Assembly: GCA_045596365.1 (NCBI GenBank)
Contig: JAZOCE010000014.1
Coordinates: forward strand, 1 to 14,882
Reading direction: 5' to 3'
Origin: RGIG4079 sp045596365
Lineage (GTDB): Bacteria; Bacteroidota; Bacteroidia; Bacteroidales; Muribaculaceae
Length of the DNA stretch: 14,882 nucleotides
Part shown: positions 1 through 5,736 of the stretch, piece after piece
Layout: each line of letters begins with the position of its first letter
How positions within the stretch are numbered: the first letter of the stretch is position 1
Notes under the pieces: model-generated
Told to the model about the DNA's origin: nothing
The model's input: only the letters and a program-made list of their open reading frames with translations
Database searches by the model: none
Position numbers and translations under genes: made by a program

Positions 1-822
1 AATTACACCACGCCATATTTTCTTATCGCCATCGCGACCCGCACTATATATAACTCGATTATCGGCATATTGAACTGCAAGTGAACGTTGAGCTACTGTT
101 CCTGTGGGAGAACTGAATTCGATTTCTCCTGTAGCTTGTCCTTCTACGATTTTCACACGCACAACCTTGTGGTTTGTTTCATCACAAAACCAGAGGTAGC
201 CTTCTCCGTTAGCACCATCTCCATATGCACTCATTAAGTCGCTACGTCCTATATTATAGCTTGATAAATCAATCCCACTTCTTGTTGTACTCGGAGGTAA
301 ATTCGCTTTTGTAAAATATGCAACAGCCTTAATTCCTTGTGCCCATGCATTATTCGCTTGTAATGCTTGCGGGGCTGTTGCACTTCGACGAGATTGAAAC
401 CATAATGTTTCTGCATTATCGGCAGCAATTGCAGGACCTGCATACCAATAATTCCCTGTCGCGTCTACAGGATATCCGGCATAAGAACCACATGAAAAAT
501 ATTCTGCTCCGTTTTGTTCAAAATCAAAGAACAATCCTCGAGTATAATTTGTTAGTATCATATAGGTCAGACTCTCATTCCCTTCTGATGTAGGAATTGT
601 AGCCCCTTGAGTTGTCGTAGCCGGCAATGTGAATATCCTTCCATTTGCAGCCGCTCCTTGTATCCAATATGCCGCGCCATCGGCATATGTTGTCGTACCA
701 TAATTATAAAAATTATCCCAAGTGTCTCCACTATAGGAGAAATAGGTTGCAGCGTTGGCTTTCGGTTGAAGCCATGTTAATGCTAATAATAGCATTAATG
801 CGCGAGTGTAAAAGTGTTTCAT
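1..822 (-). CDS. Secreted protein of unknown function, 3' end outside window
   Basis: The frame is open from an ATG at 822-820 to the left edge, giving 274 codons with no stop. The N-terminus is a clear Sec signal peptide: basic MKHFYTR, a Leu/Ala core, and a likely cleavage after ANA at residue 24. The mature part is rich in Tyr, Gly, Asn, Thr and aromatic residues, as is common in exported beta-rich proteins. Two late stretches, YLWFCDETNHKVVRVKI and then LAVQYADNRVIYSAGRDG, resemble successive blades of an NHL or beta-propeller protein; that is an inference only. No lipobox is visible after the leader, so it is probably periplasmic or secreted. A C-terminal secretion-sorting domain cannot be checked because the end is missing. 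I do not recognise a named family. Confidence 0.85.
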   Translation of the reverse strand, partial: MKHFYTRALMLLLALTWLQPKANAATYFSYSGDTWDNFYNYGTTTYADGAAYWIQGAAANGRIFTLPATTTQGATIPTSEGNESLTYMILTNYTRGLFFDFEQNGAEYFSCGSYAGYPVDATGNYWYAGPAIAADNAETLWFQSRRSATAPQALQANNAWAQGIKAVAYFTKANLPPSTTRSGIDLSSYNIGRSDLMSAYGDGANGEGYLWFCDETNHKVVRVKIVEGQATGEIEFSSPTGTVAQRSLAVQYADNRVIYSAGRDGDKKIWRGVI

Positions 823-904
823 AATGGTTAAGTTTAATTATTTGATATTTTTTATTTTTAATTTAAAATTTGATGGATTTTCATGGTTAAATAATCATAA
901 CTCA

Positions 905-912
905 CAAAATTA
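905..912 (-). promoter_or_regulatory. Candidate -7 box for the secreted-protein gene
   Basis: On the minus strand this reads TAATTTTG, matching the Bacteroidota -7 pattern TAnnTTTG. It would place a transcript start near 898 and leave a leader of about 75 nt before the ATG at 822. No good TTTG is seen at the -33 spacing, so this is a weak call. The rest of 823-932 is AT-rich with no other structure. Confidence 0.35.
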
Positions 913-932
913 AAAATTATTTTTCTAAACGA

Positions 933-1592
933 GTGCTTTTATATTTGGTTAGCGCGTTAAAAAATGTTAAACATAACACCAATGTAACCGTAATATCGGT
1001 AAACGAAAATGATTATATCTCATTGACAGATATAGCAAAGCATAAGAGTGAAGACCCTACAGCGGTTATTGATAATTGGATGCGTAATAGATATGGTGGA
1101 ACTTATGCCCATAAGGATATTGCTTTTAAGTTTGCAAGTTGGATTTCAGTTGAGTTTGAACTATATATTGTCAAGGAATTCCAAAGACTTAAACAAGAAG
1201 AACAGAAATTGATTGTATGGACTGCAAAAAGAGAACTTTCAAAAATCAATTATCATATACACACAGATGCTATAAAGCAAAATCTTATTCCATCCGAAAT
1301 TACAACTTTGCAAGCAAGCGTTATTTACGCAAATGAAGCAGATGTCTTGAATGTTGCGATGTTTGGAATGACTGCAAGGCAATGGCGGGAAGCAAATCCT
1401 GAACTAAAAGGAAATATTCGGGATTATGCAACAATAAACGAACTCATTTATCTTTCAAATATGGAGAATTTAAATGCAGTCTTTATTGACGATGGGCTTT
1501 CTCAACATGAGAGACTTATAAAACTAAATCAAATAGCCATTCAGCAAATGAAAGTTTTAGAAGAGGTTGAGAATAGACGATTATTGAAATAA
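933..1592 (+). CDS. KilA-N domain protein, probably decayed (internal deletion and lost start)
   Basis: The product resembles the KilA-N DNA-binding proteins common in Bacteroidales and their phages. DYISLTDIA (residues 27-35), YGGTYAHKDIAFKFASWIS (54-72) and the C-terminal part (IHTDAIKQNLIP, EADVLNVAMFGMTARQW, IAIQQMKVL) are typical. From memory of the family, about 50-60 residues normally separate the WMRNR motif from the YGGT motif. Here WMRNR (49-53) is joined directly to YGGTYAHKD, an in-frame deletion at about 1091. No ATG is in frame upstream. The GTG at 933 is the first possible start, but a TAnnTTTG-like box (TATATTTG, 940-947) lies inside that extension. An ATG at 964 would give MLKHNTNV in the correct frame if the A-run at 969-971 had one more A, so the ancestral start was probably 964. 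Treat the gene as a likely pseudogene or remnant. Confidence 0.65.
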   Translation: MLLYLVSALKNVKHNTNVTVISVNENDYISLTDIAKHKSEDPTAVIDNWMRNRYGGTYAHKDIAFKFASWISVEFELYIVKEFQRLKQEEQKLIVWTAKRELSKINYHIHTDAIKQNLIPSEITTLQASVIYANEADVLNVAMFGMTARQWREANPELKGNIRDYATINELIYLSNMENLNAVFIDDGLSQHERLIKLNQIAIQQMKVLEEVENRRLLK

Positions 1593-1631
1593 GACAGGTG
1601 CAAGACACACTTTTTCAAGCGAATAAAACGT

Positions 1632-1785
1632 GGAGAGTTGAAAGTGGGAAGTGGAGAAATGTACCTGAAAGGCTGAATTTAAATAGGGATTATTCCCACT
1701 GGGTGAGAATCATGAATTAAAGCCATCCGAGGGTTTCGTTTTGCTCAACCCTCGGCTATTCAAATACAGCCCTTCGGGTGGCAAT
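1632..1785. repeat. Hairpin-linker repeat array, left of hipBA
   Basis: The purine-rich lead GAGAGTTGAAAGTGG is followed by CCTGAAAGGCT, the linker GGCTGAATTTAAATAGG, and a 9-bp stem CCGAGGGTT (1727-1735) / AACCCTCGG (1747-1755) with an 11-nt loop. A second linker copy, GGCTATTCAAATACAGCCC, comes next. The same words recur in the array at 3273-3662. It looks like a dispersed non-coding palindromic element of the REP type. No open frame is credible here. The rest of 1593-1874 holds the hipBA promoter and leader. Confidence 0.7.
1651..1723 (+). repeat. 73-bp direct repeat, copy 1
   Basis: This stretch is identical to 3291-3363 except at 1688 (G here, A at 3328). It begins GTGGAGAAATGTACCTG and ends CATGAATTAAAGC. 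The two copies are in the same orientation and bracket the hipB-hipA pair, 1,640 bp apart. Recombination between them would remove the module and leave one repeat. Confidence 0.95.
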
Positions 1786-1799
1786 TATTCTTGTTTTAT

Positions 1800-1831
1800 T
1801 TTGTGAATTAAAAAGTAAATATCTATCTTTG
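1800..1831 (+). promoter_or_regulatory. Promoter of hipBA
   Basis: TTTG at 1800-1803 and TATCTTTG at 1824-1831 are 20 nt apart, a full match to the Bacteroidota housekeeping promoter. The predicted start is near 1838, leaving a leader of about 37 nt. Confidence 0.75.
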
Positions 1832-1846
1832 TAATAAATAAAATAT

Positions 1847-1866
1847 TATTTGTAGACAAACAAATA
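1847..1866. promoter_or_regulatory. Candidate HipB operator
   Basis: TATTTG (1847-1852) and CAAATA (1861-1866) form an inverted repeat with 8 nt between, located between the promoter and the hipB start. HipB-type antitoxins usually repress their own operon by binding such palindromes. The arms are short and AT-rich, so this is only a candidate. Confidence 0.35.
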
Positions 1867-1874
1867 CATAATTA

Positions 1875-2192
1875 ATGAATAATATATTATTTCTTAATGT
1901 GCAGACGCCCGGTGATGTTGCTATGCAGATTGCAGCAAGGGTAAAGATGCGTCGGTTGGAGCTGAATTTGACACAAGAGGGCTTGGCTTCAAGAGCCGGA
2001 ATGAAATTTGCCACGTATAGACGATTTGAACAGACCGGAGAGATTTCGTTGCGAGGATTATTGCAGGTTGGTTTTGCATTGAATGCTTTAACTGAGTTTG
2101 ATGCGTTATTTACTCAACCGCAATATCAGACTCTCGATGATGTGTTGAATGAGCAGACGGTTAACCGCAAAAGGGGAAAGAGAAATGAATAG
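1875..2192 (+). CDS. hipB: HipB-like XRE-family antitoxin/repressor
   Basis: This small protein (105 aa) has a helix-turn-helix of the XRE/Cro type at about residues 17-65 (MRRLELNLTQEGLASRAGM then FATYRRFEQTGEISLRGLLQV). The C-terminal tail after residue 90 is basic (NRKRGKRNE). In HipBA-type systems this protein binds and neutralises the HipA kinase and represses the operon. The start is the first ATG after a good promoter. Its stop overlaps the start of the next gene by 8 nt, which points to translational coupling and to the antitoxin-first order of type II modules. The assignment rests on the HTH and its position next to hipA. Confidence 0.87.
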   Translation: MNNILFLNVQTPGDVAMQIAARVKMRRLELNLTQEGLASRAGMKFATYRRFEQTGEISLRGLLQVGFALNALTEFDALFTQPQYQTLDDVLNEQTVNRKRGKRNE

Positions 2193-3267
2193 CATAAAAC
2201 AAATAGAGGTATTATATAACAATAGTTTGGTCGGTCGTTTGGCAATGACTAAAGATGCTTTATGTGCTTTTGAGTATTCGGCAGAATGGTTGAAAACAGG
2301 GTTTTCCATATCTCCTTTTGAACTGCCGTTGCGTGGTGGCGTTTTTATCGCAAAGCGACAACCTTTCAATGGTGGTTTTGGCGTTTTTGATGATTGCTTG
2401 CCTGATGGCTGGGGGTTGCTTATTTTGGATAGATATATGCAACAGCAGGGCGTAAATCCACGTACTCTTTCGTTGATTGATAGGTTGGCATTGGTGGGCT
2501 CTTCAGGTAGAGGGGCGTTGGAGTTTCGTCCTGATAGAAGTGTTTTAACGATGCAGGAATATGCCGATTTTGAAAAATTGGCATTAGAGGCAGAGCATAT
2601 CCTTGATGTCGATGATTATAAAGGTGATGGAATAGAGGAGTTTCAGCATCGTGGAGGCTCACCGGGAGGTGCTCGCCCCAAGATATTTACGCTATATGAA
2701 GGTAAAGAATGGTTAGTGAAATTCAGGGCTAAGAATGACTCTAAATATATAGGACAACAAGAGTATGAGTATTCGGTATTGGCAAAAAAATGTGGGATTG
2801 AGATGCCTGAAACTCGGCTTTTTGAGGGGAAATATTTTGGAGTTGAGCGATTTGATCGTACACAAAAAGGTCGACTACATGTGGTGAGTGTTGCCGGATT
2901 GATAGGTGCAGATTATCGGTTGCCAAGTATTGACTACATGCAAATATTTCAAGTGTGTGCCGTATTGACGCATAGTGTTATAGAAATGTGGAAGGTGTAT
3001 CGTTTGATGGTGTTTAATTATTTGATAGATAATAAAGATGATCATGCTAAAAATTTTGCTTTTATCTATCGTGATGGCGATTGGCATTTTGCTCCTGCTT
3101 ATGACCTGTTGCCGAGTGATGGAATTAATGGATATCACACGACTTCAATAAATGACAATATCAAACCTGTAAAGGAGGATTTGATAGCAGTAGCTGTTAA
3201 AGTTGGGTTGAATAAAAAAGATGCCGAGCAGGAGTATGAAAGACTGGCAGAAAGTCTCGGGACTTGA
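2185..3267 (+). CDS. hipA: HipA-family serine/threonine kinase toxin
   Basis: The protein is 360 aa from the ATG at 2185, a normal length for the short HipA group. The N-terminal HipA domain covers about residues 1-110 (GRLAM, LPLRGGVF, DCLPDGWG). The kinase part has a glycine-rich loop GGSPGGARPK (157-166), the nucleotide-binding Lys in WLVKFR (K179), the catalytic loop NKDDHAKN (283-290) and the metal-binding Asp in PAYDLLP (D307). All key residues are present, so it should be active. HipA of E. coli phosphorylates glutamyl-tRNA synthetase and causes growth arrest; the target here is unknown. A longer start at 2149 was rejected because 2185 has a purine-rich ribosome site (AGGGGAAAGAG) and fits the hipB overlap. 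The pair lies between two 73-bp direct repeats. Confidence 0.93.
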   Translation: MNSIKQIEVLYNNSLVGRLAMTKDALCAFEYSAEWLKTGFSISPFELPLRGGVFIAKRQPFNGGFGVFDDCLPDGWGLLILDRYMQQQGVNPRTLSLIDRLALVGSSGRGALEFRPDRSVLTMQEYADFEKLALEAEHILDVDDYKGDGIEEFQHRGGSPGGARPKIFTLYEGKEWLVKFRAKNDSKYIGQQEYEYSVLAKKCGIEMPETRLFEGKYFGVERFDRTQKGRLHVVSVAGLIGADYRLPSIDYMQIFQVCAVLTHSVIEMWKVYRLMVFNYLIDNKDDHAKNFAFIYRDGDWHFAPAYDLLPSDGINGYHTTSINDNIKPVKEDLIAVAVKVGLNKKDAEQEYERLAESLGT

Positions 3268-3290
3268 AAATTGAGAGTTGAGAGTTGAAA

Positions 3291-3363
3291 GTGGAGAAAT
3301 GTACCTGAAAGGCTGAATTTAAATAGGAATTATTCCCACTGGGTGAGAATCATGAATTAAAGC
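3291..3363 (+). repeat. 73-bp direct repeat, copy 2
   Basis: This is the partner of 1651-1723 with a single mismatch. It forms the left part of the 3273-3662 array and starts just after the hipA stop codon. Confidence 0.95.
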
Positions 3364-3524
3364 GTGGGAAGCACGCTATTTGGGTAATATTATTGCGTGT
3401 TTTTATTTGTATAGTAGCGTCTTTCCGACACTTTTGTCGGTGGCGCCTCACCATCTCCGTTAAAAGAGCGAAGAGGAGAAAGGATTGCCCAAAGGGCTAT
3501 ATTTAAATAGCGTGCTTCCCACGC
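3362..3524. repeat. Perfect 20-bp inverted repeat, arms 3362-3381 and 3505-3524
   Basis: The left arm begins GCGTGGGAAGCACGC and is exactly reverse-complemented in the right arm, with 123 bases between. Each arm is also a small hairpin on its own (AGCGTG-GGAAG-CACGCT). This nested symmetry is typical of palindromic intergenic elements. Confidence 0.9.
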
Positions 3525-3705
3525 AATGGATATTTCTCTTTTACCCCGTGAAGCATCACGGGGCTATTAAGATTTAGCCTTTCAGGCATATTTTTAATTT
3601 TTCCTCTTTCAATTTTCAACTTTCACCCTTTTTCATTTTTCCACTCTCAACTTTCAACTCTCTCTCCTCTTTCCATTCTACATGTTTAACACCATCATTA
3701 CGCGC

Positions 3706-3764
3706 AAACTATAAAATTTAGTTAAAACTACTCGATTTAGTTTGCAAACTAAAATTTTTAGTTT
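3706..3764. promoter_or_regulatory. Three tandem operators for the BlaI-type repressor
   Basis: AAACTA-N7-TAGTTT occurs three times: 3706-3724 (last base A instead of T), 3725-3743 (exact) and 3746-3764 (exact, and a near-perfect 19-bp palindrome with 9-bp arms). The centres are 19 and 21 bp apart, about two helical turns, so bound dimers would face the same side of the DNA. BlaI/MecI/CopY repressors bind dyads upstream of their own genes. That these are the BlaI sites is inferred from position and symmetry. Confidence 0.75.
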
Positions 3765-3771
3765 AGATTTG
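3741..3771 (+). promoter_or_regulatory. Promoter of the blaI-blaR-like operon
   Basis: TTTG (3741-3744) and TAGATTTG (3764-3771) are 19 nt apart, an exact Bacteroidota promoter. Operator 3 fills the spacer and operator 2 covers the -33 box, so a bound repressor would block the polymerase directly. The predicted start is near 3778. Confidence 0.75.
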
Positions 3772-3777
3772 CAGTCG

Positions 3778-3977
3778 AAATATTTATTGATTATCAGGAA
3801 GCCTTAATTTTACAATAAATTATTCCTGTTCGAGAAAAATGAGGTATCAAATGTACAAACGTTGCTAAAACAAATCATTTATCGGGCACCAATTAAAAAA
3901 TGCGCCTTATTAAGGCATCCTATAATTGACATGTTTTACTTAATTTACGAGTCTTAAATTTTAAAGAAATATCTATT
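3778..3977 (+). other. Long 5' leader of the blaI operon
   Basis: About 200 nt separate the predicted transcript start from the blaI ATG. The stretch is AT-rich and holds a small palindrome GCCTTA-T-TAAGGC (3904-3916) and a nine-codon mini-frame from ATG 3840. No known riboswitch is recognised. A second promoter closer to the gene cannot be excluded. Confidence 0.35.
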
Positions 3978-4340
3978 ATGAAAGGATTAACTGACAAAGA
4001 GGAAGAATTGATGCACTTCTTTTGGACTCATGGACCACTATTTGTCAAACAAATAGTAGAAAAATACCCTGATCCCAAGCCTCATTTCAATACGATATCA
4101 ACGTTCGTTAGGGCTCTTGAACAGAAAGGATATGTTGGGCATGAACAATATGGTAACACCTATCTCTATCATGCCGTTGTCAGTCGTGAGGAATATAGCC
4201 GCAAGACACTCCGCTCAGTCATGAGCCGATATTTCGACAATTCACTCACCGGAATAGTCAGTGCATTATTCAAAGATGAAAATCTCAGCGACGATGAAAT
4301 CAAAGAGTTGATACAACAAGTAAGAAACAATAATAAATAA
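3978..4340 (+). CDS. BlaI/MecI/CopY-family transcriptional repressor
   Basis: The 120-aa length is typical of the family. The N-terminal winged helix spans about residues 3-73: LTDKEEELMHFFW (helix 1), VKQIVEKYP, then the recognition region HFNTISTFVRALEQKGYV and the wing GNTYLYHAVVSREEY. The C-terminal third is a helical dimerisation segment (SRYFDNSLTGIVSALF then DDEIKELIQQV). Such repressors are dimers that are cleaved after a signal from a membrane protease of the BlaR1/MecR1 type, which frees the promoter. The next gene, 3 nt downstream, encodes that kind of protease. Three matching palindromes cover its promoter, so it is probably autoregulated. The inducing signal is unknown and there is no beta-lactamase in the window. 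Confidence 0.93.
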   Translation: MKGLTDKEEELMHFFWTHGPLFVKQIVEKYPDPKPHFNTISTFVRALEQKGYVGHEQYGNTYLYHAVVSREEYSRKTLRSVMSRYFDNSLTGIVSALFKDENLSDDEIKELIQQVRNNNK

Positions 4341-4343
4341 GCT

Positions 4344-5660
4344 ATGGGAACACTTTTTGCTTATTCAATAGTAGCTTCTATTCCACTCATCTTGATGTGG
4401 AGCATCTACAAAACAATGCTTGCCAATACCACATTCCACCGATTTAACCGCATAATTTTACTTTCTATCTATGCCACTGCTCTATTTGTTATCCCTCTCT
4501 TGCAAATCATTCCATTTTTTATACCCAATGATGCCAATGTGATAATTTCAGTCAATAATATAACCGCCACAATAGCATCGGAAGAAGCGCCAACAGAAGC
4601 ATCCGGATTTCCCATCCTAACGATTTTACTTGATATCTATATCCTTGGCGCTATCGCCATGTTTTTGAAACTAACCACCGCATTATTTCGCACCACACTG
4701 CTTATAAAAAACAGCTATCATATTAAACATAATAAATATAACATTATCGTGCATAATCGTGCGGGAATAGTTCCTTTTTCTTGGTGCCGATGGATTTTCA
4801 TGAATCAAACTGACTATAACGAACAGTTTAAATTAATCGCTGCTCACGAGAGTGCACATCTAAAAAAGAGACACTGGATTGATCTAATAATTGCCGAATT
4901 AGTTATAGCCTTGAATTGGTTTAACCCTGGTGCTTGGCTCATGCGCTCGGCACTACAAGATATTCATGAGTATGAAGCTGATGAAAGCGTTTTACGGTCA
5001 GAGAATGTAGACACAAAAGAATATCAATTATTTTTAATAAAAAAGACTGTCGGCGCAAGGTTCGCGGCCATCGCCAACAGTCTGAATCACAGTTCACTTA
5101 AAAAACGTATAACTATGATGATTTCAAAAAAATCTCAAAGCAAGGTGCGCATGCGCGCTTTAGCTTTAGTGCCGGCAACGGCACTCGCATTGGTCTTTGT
5201 CAATAACTCGGCTATTGCTTCAACATTGTCAAGCGTCGCTTCAACCGAAGCTGTTGCCAATATGTCGGACAAAGATAGTGAAAAATCTTCAGTAATTGTA
5301 GCTCAACAGGCCACTGACAACTCAAAAGGTGATGTTATCAAAGCTCCTGATGAAATGCCACAATTCCCTGGCGGAATGAAAGCTTTGATGGAGTACATAT
5401 CCCAAAACATCAGATACCCTGAAGAAGCCATAAAGGCTAATAAAGAAGGAACTGTAATTGTTCAATTTGTCATTACTAAAACAGGAGAAATTGAAGAGAC
5501 TAAGGTCGTACGCAGTCAAGGAGAATCACTTGATGCCGAAGCCGTGAGAGTCGTCAAATCTCTCCCTAATTTCATCCCCGGCAAAGTGAATGGGAAGCCA
5601 GTAAACGTAATGTACACTATTCCCCTTAACTTCAAAATGAACACCAACAAACACAAATAG
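4344..5660 (+). CDS. BlaR1-like M56 membrane metalloprotease with C-terminal TonB domain
   Basis: The 438-aa protein has membrane helices at about residues 4-24, 36-60, 89-110 and 271-291. Between helices 3 and 4 is the M56 protease core: zinc motif HESAH (168-172), NWFNP (191-195) and the third-ligand region EYEADESVL (209-217). After the last helix comes a low-complexity Ser/Ala linker and then a TonB C-terminal-type domain (about 335-432: PQFPGGMKALMEYI, IRYPEEA, GTVIVQFVI, AVRVVKSLPNF, YTIPLNF). In BlaR1 the outer sensor is a penicillin-binding domain; here a TonB-like domain takes that place, an architecture common in Bacteroidota. It probably senses an envelope signal and triggers cleavage of the upstream repressor. 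The signal is unknown. Confidence 0.92.
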   Translation: MGTLFAYSIVASIPLILMWSIYKTMLANTTFHRFNRIILLSIYATALFVIPLLQIIPFFIPNDANVIISVNNITATIASEEAPTEASGFPILTILLDIYILGAIAMFLKLTTALFRTTLLIKNSYHIKHNKYNIIVHNRAGIVPFSWCRWIFMNQTDYNEQFKLIAAHESAHLKKRHWIDLIIAELVIALNWFNPGAWLMRSALQDIHEYEADESVLRSENVDTKEYQLFLIKKTVGARFAAIANSLNHSSLKKRITMMISKKSQSKVRMRALALVPATALALVFVNNSAIASTLSSVASTEAVANMSDKDSEKSSVIVAQQATDNSKGDVIKAPDEMPQFPGGMKALMEYISQNIRYPEEAIKANKEGTVIVQFVITKTGEIEETKVVRSQGESLDAEAVRVVKSLPNFIPGKVNGKPVNVMYTIPLNFKMNTNKHK

Positions 5661-5668
5661 GAACAGCA

Positions 5669-5706
5669 TCGCTCGGTACGACATCAAAAGTACCGAGCGA
5701 TTTTTC
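5669..5706 (+). terminator. Intrinsic terminator of the blaI operon
   Basis: An 11-bp perfect stem, TCGCTCGGTAC (5669-5679) / GTACCGAGCGA (5690-5700), has a 10-nt loop and is followed by five T residues. The T-run also sits where the -33 box of the next promoter would be. Confidence 0.93.
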
Positions 5707-5732
5707 AATGAAACTATATTATTGTATCTTTG
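5701..5732 (+). promoter_or_regulatory. Promoter of the MutS-like gene
   Basis: TATCTTTG at 5725-5732 is an exact -7 box. At the right distance upstream is TTTT (5701-5705), the terminator T-run, standing in for TTTG. Transcription should start near 5738, almost on the ATG at 5737. Confidence 0.6.
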
Positions 5733-5736
5733 CAGT

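Larger units (their letters stand above)
3273..3662. repeat. Inverted-ended hairpin-rich repeat array downstream of hipA
   Basis: The outer ends 3273-3300 and 3635-3662 are inverted copies of each other with 3 differences in 28 bases. Inside are CCTGAAAGGCT / AGCCTTTCAGG in opposite orientations, a perfect 20-bp inverted repeat (next entry), and stems CCGACA/TGTCGG (3425-3440) and CCCCGTG/CACGGGG (3544-3563). Linkers of the form GGCTATATTTAAATAGC join the stems. There is no transposase and no believable reading frame. It resembles a REP/BIME-like non-autonomous element. Together with the operator region it fills most of the gene-free stretch 3268-3977. Confidence 0.8.

Noticed and set aside
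339..593. 84-aa plus-strand frame near the left edge
   Set aside because: It is the complement of the secreted-protein frame, which has a signal peptide and stays open for 274 codons.
2149..2184. Longer start for hipA (adds MSRRLTAKGERE)
   Set aside because: It overlaps hipB by 44 nt, and the added residues are the hipB tail in another frame. The ATG at 2185 has a purine-rich ribosome site and the usual short overlap.
3273..3662. CRISPR-like array
   Set aside because: Repeat units differ in sequence, occur in both orientations and are not evenly spaced; there are no spacers of constant length and no cas genes.
4344..5660. Calling this operon a beta-lactam resistance regulator
   Set aside because: There is no penicillin-binding sensor domain and no beta-lactamase in the window; the sensor part is a TonB-type domain.
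5722..5736. TTG start for the MutS-like gene
   Set aside because: It lies upstream of the -7 promoter box TATCTTTG; the ATG at 5737 is the sensible start.
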